Below are positions 54,005-64,000 of a stretch of 64,000 nt of DNA, piece after piece (position 1 is the first letter of the stretch; each line of letters opens with the position of its first letter). Below the pieces are notes generated by a model, which saw nothing but the letters and a program-made list of their open reading frames with translations, was not told the origin of the DNA and searched no databases. This stretch comes from Progne subis subis (lineage: Eukaryota > Chordata > Aves > Passeriformes > Hirundinidae): positions 1-64,000 of the forward strand of contig JAKJHU010000083.1 of NCBI GenBank assembly GCA_022316685.1. The letters run 5' to 3'. The position numbers were made by a program, and so were the translations under genes.

Positions 54005-57000
54005 GTGGTGAAGCATGAAGAAGGAGCAGCAGCTGTACAGTGTCCTCTGAATTGTTTGGGTAACTGGGTTTAATATGGCCAAGTGTTTTCATAGAGCTGG
54101 AGCACATTATGGGAAAGACTGGAGGCTGTAGGTTTAGAATGCAGAATTGTGCTTCCAGAAACCAGTGACCTTGGAAAGGATGGCAGGAGCAGAGCAGATA
54201 TATGGCAGTGAGTCCTCAAAGCTTAAAATAAGCTAATTAATTTTTTTAATACTAACGTACATTCATAATAACAGGAAATACTGAATAAGGACATAGAGGT
54301 GAAATCAGTTGTGGAGTATTTTGACAAGGTTTAATGTTGATGTTCTTAAAGAGATGTTCAAAGGCAAGAAAAATGTAGTGTTGCGGGATTAAGCTGCTCA
54401 TTATAAAACTTTTTCTTGAAATGCTCAATTGGTTTAGCTTATCACAAGGTATTTAAAAGTTTCTCAATTTTAGATGGGCAGAATAAGCTGTGTACCAAAG
54501 GGCTCTTTAATTTAGTGCAAAAAGATACAACAGCAGCTGGTGCCTGGAAGTTAAAAAGATTATTTCAAATTAGGAAAAAGGCACAGATTGTTAACAGTGA
54601 ATGTGATCAACACTGAAGACATTAGGAAGATGCTTGTGAGTATCAAGGAAAATTAGGATGTCTCCTTCTCTTGAAGTCATCAAGTCAGGATGGAGTATCA
54701 TTTGGAAGATATGGGTGAGGAAATGCACTGTAAATGTACGAGTGTATCTGCCACCATACAAGTGCAGGGCCATTGGCACTTGCTGAACAGATCTCACCCA
54801 GCCGTGTTCAGACTCTTCCTGCGTGTGCTGGAGCCAGTTAAAGGATCTGGTGGTCGTAGTTGTTCTCTTAGAGCACTCTTTGGAATCTATTAAGTGTATG
54901 TTTCCTCTTGGGGGAAGAAATGTGCTTGTATGCACCATGTACTTAAACTAAATATTTGTGATCTCTCTTTTTGGGAAGCACTGTCATTTTTGGTGATGGG
55001 GAAGGACAGGGTGACTGTTTCATTTCCTGAAGAGGTTGGAATATCTTCCCCAGTGTTTTTCCTCAAAAAAAAAAAAAAAATCTGATAATGTGCTCTGAAG
55101 ATGTTTAGTCCAGTAGTGAATAGTCTTTACAATCTGTAGAAGTTGCTTTTTCATTGGGGGAAGAAATTGCATGTGCTCTTGCTGGCAGAGGTAGCTGAGT
55201 GTGGATGCATAAGGAAACTGTGCCCTATGTGTCTCTGGTAGTATGAGCTCAGTGTCTCCCTTGTCCACCAGAGGAATGGTTTCTGTTGTGTTCTGCTGCC
55301 AAAGCAGGGAAGGATGTAGAGAGGAAATAACTATGTAAAAACTCTCCTGCCTTTGCCATTAGGGAGATTACTGGTTGTCTGTGGGCTCTCTGTGGACAAT
55401 TAGTTTGGGATGTTTTCCTAAACCCTTCTGGAAGTACAATGGAAACTAGTCTGGCTGTGACAGTAGTTTGTGCCTGGTAGGCACCTTTCCAGACATCCTG
55501 ATCTTTTCCCCATCACAGGATGGGTGCATGCCCAGTCATGTGTCAGAGGAAGGGTCGTGGGAAGTGCAGGAGTTGGATGTTCTGCTCATGGCAGATTGTC
55601 CTTGTGGTCTTTCCCCAGGCACTCCCTCAATCTTGTCAGGGAATGTGTGCCTACACTGACAGCCCTTGTGCAGAAAGGATGTTCCTGAACAGGCAGCTTG
55701 GGGTTTGCTAAGTGTTACCTTTTCCCCTCTAAGACTTATTTTATTATTTTGGCAATGTCTTTTTTTTTTTCCCACTCCTGGGCTGGCCTGTGCAGGAAGA
55801 GTTAGAGGTAATCCTTCTGTCGAGGGAAGTTGTTTATCTTTCAATTTCCTTGCAGCTTGGAGGGGGTGTGTCTCCTCTGCATCTCTTGCTCTCCTTTCTG
55901 TTATCTTGTCTGACCCATTTTGCTGCCAGAGAGAAGGGAGGCAGTGAAGAGAGACAGAAATGGTTATAAGTGAACAGTTCCTTTACCTTCCCCCCCTCCC
56001 CACAATGATCTGCTGGCTTCTCTTTGCAGTTGCTTTATGGCAGGGAAGACTGAAGGTGAACAGAGTTAATTGTCTGGGAGTCAGTATGAGATTTTGGGGA
56101 TTGGAGGAGATTGTAGAACTCAGGAGATAAGGATTTCAGGGATTTTTATTTCATTTGGTTTTAATGTGCTGGAACTCCTCCTGTATTCTACAGGATATCT
56201 ACAGGTATCTTTCTCATGGTTGCTGAGGGGACCTGTCACATCTCTTCTCACTTTTATCTATGCATGGCTGTGACATTATTTAGTGTAAGCCATAGAATGT
56301 GAAAAAGTTTACCTGTGGCATGGGTCAGACCAAGAGCAGTGGTCTCTGGAGTGGCAACTTCCTTCTTGTGAGAAGAAAGGATGAGAGAAGATTTTTAGGA
56401 CCTCATGCCAAGCATGTTTATGCCTCCTTGAACAGTTGGGTAAAGTTCAAGTGAAGCAAACACAAAGCAAACGCAGAGGATGTGCATGAGAGGCTACGTA
56501 CATCAGGATGTATTTATGGCAAGATCCCCACAGTGGCTTTTGGTTGCATTTGGGGAAAGGTCTATGTTCTAGTACAGCCCAAGAATATCTACTTATCCCA
56601 AACATAATAAGATACAACAAGAAAATGAAGAAAGGCAGAGGGCTAAAGAAAGTGATTCTCTTATTCAGGTATTAAAAATCAGCCCTTGATCTTGGGGTGG
56701 AGTTGGGGGGAGTGTCATCATGGCCAAAGTAAATTCCTCTCATGAGGTTAAAGGAATTACCCATTTGTTCTCATGGCACAGATTGAATCTCTTCCCTTTG
56801 TCACCCCATACATGTGTTCCTTTAACAAGTCCCCCCGAGTGCATTTAGGAGGGGACATGCCCTGACTTAGAGAAATTTCTGTCAGTGCAGGTTACCAATG
56901 TCTCAAGGTTGGGACATCTTGTCTTCCTGTTCCCTAACACAGAGCCTTATCCTGCCTTTTCTGGTGCTCCTGTGTAATTGGAAGGACCTGTTTAACAGAG

Positions 57001-59269
57001 ACTGTCTCTAAAGATGCTACATGTTGAGGCATGGGCAGTTTTTAAGAGTATTTGCTCTGGGGAGAGAGATGTGCGCAGCAAGGTTGTCTGCCTGCATGGT
57101 ATAATTTATGATACTTCTGTGCTTTGAGTGGCAATTGCATTGGTTTTTTTGCAATTGAAAAAGTCCAGCAAAATGAAGTGTAGAACTAGTTTACACAAAC
57201 CACATAATGATGCCATGACTATTCAAAGAAAGAGATAATTGAGATTATCTTACCTTGGCTACATGCTTCATCCTTTGGGCTGGAGTTTTGAAGGCAAGGA
57301 AGCTTTGTCACAAGGACTTTCTCAAATAGAAGTGCTGTCTGTCCCCTGCACTGGAACATGGCCTTGGTGACAGTGACTCCAGCTTGATCAGCCCATACCC
57401 AGGGCTGCATGTTCTCACCCTCTCACCGTTTTCCTTTTTTTTTTTTCCCCTTTGTGCCTTCACAGCTGTTCATGAAACTTTGTGGTAAATCACATTTGGG
57501 GACTGAATTTTGCTTCCAGGTAGGTTTTCAGCTGGATTAGTTTGCTGTCCAGCCACGCAGAGGGTTGTGCTGGCACGGTGTGGTAGAAGTGTGTGAGCTG
57601 GGAAAAGAGCAGCTGCTGCAGAAAATGTGTCCGAGGCCTGGGAGGCTGCAGTCAGCAAGAGGGAAAATGGGTAATTTAATCAAGGCCAAATGTTTATTAC
57701 CCTTCTGGTGCCTGTGAAATCTGAAAACTCTCTGTCAGTGTCAAGGCATGTCTCTGTTTCTCTAATTGGTGGGTTTAGCATCAGGGTTTGGTTGCTGTCT
57801 TCTGTTTAGTGTTCTTTTATTCAGTCTTTGCATTTATTATTTGCATCACTCACTGATGGAAGTGAAAGGAACAGCAATCCCAGAGTAATGTAACTGCCCC
57901 GAGGTTTGATTATTCTTGCAGCATTGCTCACTAACACTTGTGTGAAAAGACAGCTGGCTGTGGCTTCTCCTTTCCCAAAGTAGAAAGAGCTGTATATTCA
58001 TTCCTTAAAAAAAGTGCCCGGGTTATGGAATGCACCTCAGCAACCAAACACAAGCTTCTGGGCATAGGAAGTAAGAAAAATCAGCTTGCTTTTGCAGGGG
58101 GTGTTGAGGTGGAGGAGACAGCAGGAACAAAGAATATTTTCTTAAATCAAGAAGATGTTGTAGGAGTGGTGACATCGGTTGGATTTTAGGTTCCTTGTCC
58201 GTAAGTGTCAAGAAATTTAGGGAACAGCACCAAGAAATAAACCTTACAAGACCAGTGCCATTTGAGCTTAGCACATGAAGTATAACAAAGGCTTTAAATA
58301 GGGAGCAACAGCTGCCTTGAAAACTGGGTGTCAAGGTGATTGTTGCTTGGAATAGTGGAGATTTGGAATTGAAGGAGTGCATTTGAGATCAGATATTTGG
58401 GGAGAAGTTATTATCACAAAAGAGATTTTTTTTTTTTTCCTGATTTTTCCCTCAGTCTTGGTATGTGGTCTTGTTATCTCTGGAGAAGAATTTCCTGGGG
58501 AAGCTGATTTTTTTTTTTTTTTTTTGTGGGGGGAGCTCTTAATTCGGGACAATGCATAGTAAGATTCACCCTAGCCAGCATTTTTAAGTTTCTGTCAACT
58601 GTAACTTCACTTCCTGTTCTCAGATGAATGGGAGTAGTTCAGATGTGTGATCTGAATTTGTTTATTTTATGATGACAATAGTTAACTGCTTGAGAGAAGA
58701 CCCAGATAATGAGTAGAGAACACTGGAGAAGTGGGTAATCTGCTTAGTCATACAGACTCTGTAGGAAATTGCTTTTTTTTTCCTCCCTTACAAAAAATTG
58801 TTTAGAGGTGCCTTTTCCTTCCTCTTTACTTACCATAGCACTCACAAAAAGCAAGAGAGGAGATCTTATATTTCAATTAAATCAATACTTCTGGTCAGTG
58901 AAATGCTTATTTTAACAGAATGAGATACTCTGCCTCTGTGCTTGTGTGGAACCTCTTTGTGAATATATATCTCTTTATTGTGATGAGAAAGTCTTTAACT
59001 TTTATCATTTGCCTCCTTCATTCCTAGCAAGGGGACAGCTGTGAATGAAGTTGATTGAGATTTTACAGCATTGCCAGTAAATCTCCTTTGGAAGTGCAAT
59101 GTAATTTGTTTTCTCTGTTAAAGAATGGTGTTAACTGTAACCAAAATCTTCCATCAAAATAAGAGTTGTAGTTACTATGCAAATTTCTTACTTTAGCCCA
59201 AATCAACAATAATCAAGAATTTCTACAATTAGAGAAGTGAAAAAGTTAAGTTAAATGACTGGGCAAAAA
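54005..59269. other. Low-copy-looking DNA without recognisable genes
   Basis: About 5.3 kb of ordinary vertebrate-like composition. All open frames are short (under ~120 codons) and lack recognisable domains or an exon series. It contains homopolymers (A-rich run near 55065-55080, T runs near 55758, 57428, 58427 and 58508-58525). I see no tRNA, coding gene or clear transposon here. It may be intergenic or intronic. Confidence 0.6.
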
Positions 59270-60190
59270 ACCTGGCCAATCCCAGAGTGGTGGAGAATGG
59301 TGCCACATCCAGCTGGGCACTGGTGGGGTTCCTCAGAGTTTAGTGTTGGGCCCACACCTGTTTAATATCTTAACCAGTTACTTGGATGAGGGGATCGGGG
59401 GCACTCAGTAAGTTTGCAGGTGACACCAGTTTGGGCAGGAGCGTTGATCTGGAGGGCAGGAAGGCCACAACAGCCCCCTGCAGTACTGCAGGCTGGGGCA
59501 GAGTGTCTGGAAAGCTGAGGGCAGGAAAGGCAGGACTTTCCAGAAAGTGTCTGGAAAGCTGGGGCTCTGGTCAGCAGTGGCTGAACGTGAGACCAGGTGG
59601 CCAAGGGGGTCAGTGGCACCTGGCCTGTACCAGCATTGGTGCCACCAGCAGGACCAGGGCAGTGAGTGTCCCCTGTGGTGGGCACTGATGAGGCACCTCA
59701 AATCCTGGGTTGAGTTTTGGGCTTTTCACAACAAGAAAAACATTGAGATGCTGGAGATTCTCCAGAGAAGGAATGGAGCTGGGGAAGGGTCTGGAACACA
59801 AGTCAGGTGAGGAGCAGCTGAGGGAGCAGAAGGGGCTCAGCCTGGAGAAAAGGATGCTCAGGAGGGACCTTATTGCCCTGTGCAACTCCCTGAAAGGAAG
59901 TTGTTGCCAGGTGGGGGTTGGTCTGTTCTCTCAAGGAACAAGCAACAGGATAACAGAAAATGGTCTCAGGTTGTGCCAGGGAGGTTTAGATTGGATATTA
60001 GGCAAGATTTCTTCATTGAAAGGGTTCAGGGGAGTGGTGAAGTCACCAGCCCTGGAGGGATTTAAAAGATGTGTCAATGGGGTGCCTGTAGACATGGACT
60101 AGTGGTGAACTTTACAGTTTTGGGTAAGTGGTTGTACTCCATGATCTTAGAGCTTTTTTCCAACTCAAACAGTCCTATGATTCAATAATC
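59270..60190 (+). mobile_element. CR1-type LINE 3' fragment
   Basis: Plus-strand remnants of the CR1 RT end (ggatgaggggatcgggggca, agtaagtttgcaggtgacac) are followed by the CR1 3' region (ctggagaaaaggatgctcag, tggatattaggcaagatttc) and a short tail tatgattcaataat resembling the CR1 terminal repeat. It is 5'-truncated, as most CR1 copies are, and its frames are broken. CR1 is the dominant avian LINE (family knowledge). It contains a local duplication near 59505-59560 (tgtctggaaagctg appears twice). Confidence 0.85.
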
Positions 60191-61163
60191 TAACTAATTG
60201 AAAAGGAGGGAAGATAAATAGTGGTGAGGCAAGACATCCCATTCCTGTTGTATTTGGGGAGATAACAGCATCTGAGTGTAGGGATACTGACTTCTTACGG
60301 CTTGGTTGTCTTCACTTGGGATAACAGCTGAAGAGGACATGAGAAGACCTGGCTTTCCTGCTGTTCTCCCTGTTCTTGCTCACTGGGCACAGCTTCCAGT
60401 CAGGCAGTATTTGCAAATGCTAAATGATCTTTGATAGAAAAAGTGGTCCTTTGGGGAAAGCACTTGACAAGGTTGTAGGTGTTTTGAAGATCACAGCCAA
60501 ATGCTCTTTGTCATTCTGCTTCTGAATCTTGGAAATGTAACATTTTGGATTCTGTGTAGGTACAAATATACAGTGTTGTGTGTTTGGTAAGAGCAAGTAC
60601 TGCAAAAGACATTGCTAGCATTTACAAAAGTTAAGTGAATTTAAACACTTGGGGGGTAGTGACATTTTTACTCTAAAAGAGCTACATTTGGTAGCCAGCA
60701 GCTATTTCCCTGGATTATTGTTGTGGTGCTTATGTCATACAGTGTTTTACAGTAATTTGTTAATATGTCCCTTTTCAGTTGCTCCTTCCTGGCTTAACAC
60801 TAGACATGCTTGTGCTGGTTGGTAGCTAATATCCTGTGTAGCATAAATTGGGTCAGGACAGTTGGATATGTTTACCAAAAGGGTATGGTGTTTCTTAGGA
60901 TATACTGCCTTCCTGCTAATATTTGTGTATCTCCTTGGCCCAACTTGCATTGTGCTGCTTTTAAAGCTCTTTTGGAAGTAAACTCCACTATGCAGAGTCG
61001 TGTACTCACAATTTTGTAAGCTAAATATGTAATATGCATGTCATGAGACTCATAGCTGTATATATTCTTTTTTTTGTGAAATAATATGTATCTCCTCAGC
61101 AGTGTGTTGGTTTATTTGTGCTCTGTGGGGAGAGGCAGTAAGCTCCATTCTTTTCCCTTTCAG
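60191..61163. other. Non-repetitive DNA, no gene seen
   Basis: AT-leaning DNA with only short frames and no domain, RNA gene or repeat that I recognise. Confidence 0.5.
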
Positions 61164-61272
61164 GACTGTCCAAACCATTGAGAAGTTTTCAGCCAGCAAA
61201 GCACAACCAAAGTGGCGCTTCCATTACTAAGGACAGAACCACAGGAGGCTCTTTCATCCATTTGTTTTCCAT
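61164..61272 (+). other. Candidate internal coding exon (weak)
   Basis: Acceptor-like ttcttttccctttcag precedes 61164 and donor-like at|gtaagc follows 61272. The 109-bp interval has a 35-codon open frame (2-base start phase) with balanced composition, e.g. KPLRSFQPAKHN and SITKDRTTGG. A second frame is also open for most of it. I do not recognise the protein and see no partner exon nearby, so a chance match is quite possible. Confidence 0.25.
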
Positions 61273-62382
61273 GTAAGCTGCCTGTAGTGTCAATGTTCGG
61301 TGTTATCAAAGCAGATGTATTTGTGCAGGATAGATACAGATCAGTGTAAGTGGTTCATTTTGACCTGCTTAGTGGGAAAGGCAAAAATCAACAGGTTTTG
61401 ATTACTTTGTTCTCAAAACTAGCAGAAAAACATTTAAGTTTTTCCAGCGCTGTGCAGTGTTGCAGGGAGGGAATGACTTCTGAAGGAAGCTTATGACTTT
61501 AATAGTTTTTAATCTACACTGGAATTCAATAAAAATTAGTTTAATGTCTGATTGCTTGGCAGCAAATTGGGTTAACATATGCTAGTTATCATATCACGTG
61601 AGTTCAAAACTCTTTATTTCCATTTCCTTCTACTTCAGGTTTTTTTTGTTTTCCTCTTTCTTGCTTTTGCTCATGTTCAAGTTTCTTTGGTAAACTGTAG
61701 GTGGCATAAGTAATACTTCCTTGTCCCTGGTGTAATTATCATTGCTAGAGGTGGGGTAGGGAATAAAGAGGAACAAACCCTTGTGGGATTCTTCCTTTTT
61801 TACAAACTACATAAACCAGAACCTCCAATTTTAAGTCCAATTTTGAAGAGGGAGAAGGATGAGACATCAAAACCAAACTCCCAGATCTGTGATTCTTTGT
61901 ACTGAAATGCAGACCTGTGACCCAAGGCAGAGTTCAGTTGTGTTTATTTTGTGGCCTGGTGATGCCAGTATGCAATGTGACTGGCGTCTGTCTCACAGGG
62001 ATGGTGGGCTGCCCTGGACTGACGCTGATGGGAAAAGCTCATTTCCTGAGCAGGGACACAGCTGAAGGCAGTGAATCATTCCCCTATAGGGAAATGTGCT
62101 TCTCTGGGAGGCAAAGGCAGAAGTGTGTGTGGGATACTGAGAAAATAGGATAACATCAGACCTTTTAACATTTGGAAAACTTGCAGTTTTCCTCATCCTA
62201 AAACATGAAAATATTGTTTATGAGCTATCCCAGTCTGTTTCTGAGGGATACCCTTCAAGGGGGTAAACCATAATGTTAGCAAATCTCAATGACCAAAGCC
62301 ACAGCTTGTCTTCAAAGACTGACAGTGACTGATCTTTTCTTGCCTTTTTGCTCCTCTCTGTTCCACTGCTTCTGTTTATGCA
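61273..62382. other. Non-repetitive DNA, no gene seen
   Basis: No recognisable coding or RNA gene. Short frames near 61859-62153 lack domains and start context. Confidence 0.5.
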
Positions 62383-63079
62383 TGTCTTGGTTTGGAAAGA
62401 CATGTGTCTGCTAAGGAAGGCAGCAACCTCCCTTGAAATGGAAAATGTAAGCCTCCTTCCTCTGAATTATTATTATTTTGAAATTAAGGGGCCCTCAGAC
62501 AAAGATATGGGAATAGGAATAACCATTCTTTAATAAGAGAATTAAAGTAAAAATTTAGTAAAAAAAAAAAAACACTGACAGAGTCAGAATATAACACTCT
62601 GTTGGTCAGGGTGTTGGTCACAGTCTAATTAAATGGTGGCTGCAGTCTTCCTGGAGTGACAGATGAAGCAATGATCCTGTAGAAGGGTGTAGTGTTCCTC
62701 TGAAGGTCCAGTGGTGTTGTAGATGGGTCCAGTTTTCTTTTGGGAATCCAATGGAAAAGGCTGCTCTGGTGTTCTAAATTTTAGATTTTTATCCAGGTAG
62801 GAATGCTTGGCTTCTCCCCATGGGTGAAGCATTTTACAATGGAATTATGTAATTGTATCAGTCCTGCAATGAGACTCAATGGCCCATTAACAGCAGATAT
62901 CCCCTGGAGGGAGGATGGGTTGTGGAAGATAAAGAAAACGCCTCACCTGTTTTAACAGCTGGCCCATGAACAGAGGCTATCCCCCCAGAAAAGAGATGAA
63001 AAACACTGTTCCACCTGGTTTCAGCAGATGGTGATAGAATACATACTTCTGGTTACATCTTGCATTGCAACCAAGGACA
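62383..63079 (-). mobile_element. Solo LTR of an ERVL-related family
   Basis: It starts tgtcttggtttggaaagaca and shares its plan with the ERV2 LTR start (tgtcttggtttg, gtctgctaagga, attattat, ggaataacc near ctttaat). It ends caaccaaggaca, with no internal region alongside. Length about 697 bp, more diverged than the ERV2 LTRs. Flanking 5-mers (atgca / gtgta) match at three of five positions, so a degraded duplication is possible but not shown. Orientation is the same as ERV1 and ERV2. Confidence 0.75.
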
Positions 63080-64000
63080 GTGTAATTTAGTCTTGATTTA
63101 TTATGTAACTTCTTTTCTAGCACCTATGTATGACAACCTAAATTCCAGAGGGATCATCCAGTTATCTGTATCTTTCCTGCTTGGGAAATGCTGGAATAAA
63201 TCAGCAGATGAGACTCAGTTTTCTTATGTAGAATTCTTCATTCAGAAAGCTTGTATTTATAGGAAATAGCAGAAGGCACTGTGTTAAACCTAATTGGTTA
63301 GCAATACAGTGAAACTCAGTTCATTGGTTGGTAAGGGCTATTGTGTATGTCTGTCAAATTTTCTCTCTCTAGATATGTTTACATAATTTCTTCACTGATT
63401 CTCATAGGACAGATTCATTGTTTATACAGTTGCAAACTTTTCTCTCTAAGAATAGGTTGTTGTGTCCATTGTTATAATTTTTCTTTATGGAAACTTACAA
63501 GCTACTTCTAGCTTAGCTAGGGTGGTAGCAGGGCCTAAACCATATTTTATAAGGCCTTTCTTTTATAATATCAATACCTGTCTGCAACAGGGAATTGGCT
63601 CACATCTTGACATAGTTTGGATGTTCACAAAGAGAAGGCTTGGCAAACCTCTCCCATGAGCTGACTTTTCAAACTCATCTTTTGGAATTTGAGAATGGTT
63701 ATCATTAATGCAAGGTAGGCAAATTAATCTCCTGCATAAAATGTATTGACTGTAAGTGGTATCCTGACATACTGTGCCCTGCTATTGAGTTTTCCTCAAC
63801 ATTTGAAATATTTTCTCAGGGTTTTACTCCTTACACAGGTCTTGGTTGTTTTTTTTATATCTGTAGCAGCATAGGCAAAGCATGTAAAAACACGCTCAAA
63901 AGTGGCTTTTCTATTGAAACGCTGTTTGCTTTGAAAGGAACAGTGATCAGGGAAGGAGAGTGTCCTTTAGCAGGTAATGCAAGTGCCATTTATATAGAAC
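63080..64000. other. Non-repetitive DNA to window end
   Basis: AT-rich DNA with short frames only; nothing recognisable. Confidence 0.5.

Noticed and set aside
54416..54893. Short open frames in the unique region as possible genes
   Set aside because: All are under 120 codons, lack domains and splice context, and are expected by chance at this composition.
62377..63084. Target duplication for the solo LTR
   Set aside because: Flanking atgca and gtgta agree at only three of five positions, too weak to call.

Overview
The window is vertebrate, and most likely avian, DNA. A CR1-type LINE 3' end (59.27-60.19 kb), a class II (beta-like) endogenous retrovirus, an ERVL-like element and a solo LTR related to it all point to a bird, probably a songbird. 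There is no bacterial gene organisation. Almost every long open frame is either a repeat artefact or a retroviral remnant. Species and chromosome cannot be read from the sequence. The satellite and LTR density would fit heterochromatin, for example a W chromosome or a satellite-rich microchromosome, but that is inference.

Layout. (1) 1-39771 is a tandem array of a large composite satellite ('Sat1'). It occurs in two length classes, about 2.90 kb (long) and about 1.585 kb (short); short units lack a roughly 1.3-kb A-rich plus C-rich/CpG-rich block. Fourteen units, the first and last partial, are seen. (2) Unit 11 is interrupted by a minus-strand class II provirus (ERV1, 26267-34428) with a perfect 6-bp target duplication and nearly identical LTRs. 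It has gag, a dUTPase-like/protease/RT frame, RNase H, integrase and an env reduced to a leader plus a membrane anchor. pol carries several frameshifts. (3) At 39770-39772 Sat1 abuts a second, unrelated tandem satellite ('Sat2', 39770-47540), with a 346-bp period and occasional 258-bp units that lack one 88-bp module. (4) A second minus-strand provirus (ERV2, 47541-54004) is ERVL-like: gag with a hydrophobic N-terminal frame, protease-RT-RNase H-integrase, and no env. Its LTRs are almost identical, but no target duplication is visible: Sat2 lies on one side and low-copy-looking DNA on the other. (5) 54005-64000 looks like ordinary intergenic or intronic DNA, with one CR1 copy, one solo LTR (62383-63079), homopolymer tracts and one weak candidate coding exon (61164-61272).

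How the parts relate. No host pathway is encoded. The history readable from the nesting is: Sat1 amplified with local homogenisation; ERV1 landed in one unit afterwards; Sat2 was joined to Sat1; and ERV2 now marks the Sat2 edge. Each provirus contains its own regulatory set (LTR TATA-like and poly(A) signals, primer-binding site, polypurine tract; in ERV1 also a splice donor and a frameshift heptamer). All sequence comparisons here were made by eye.
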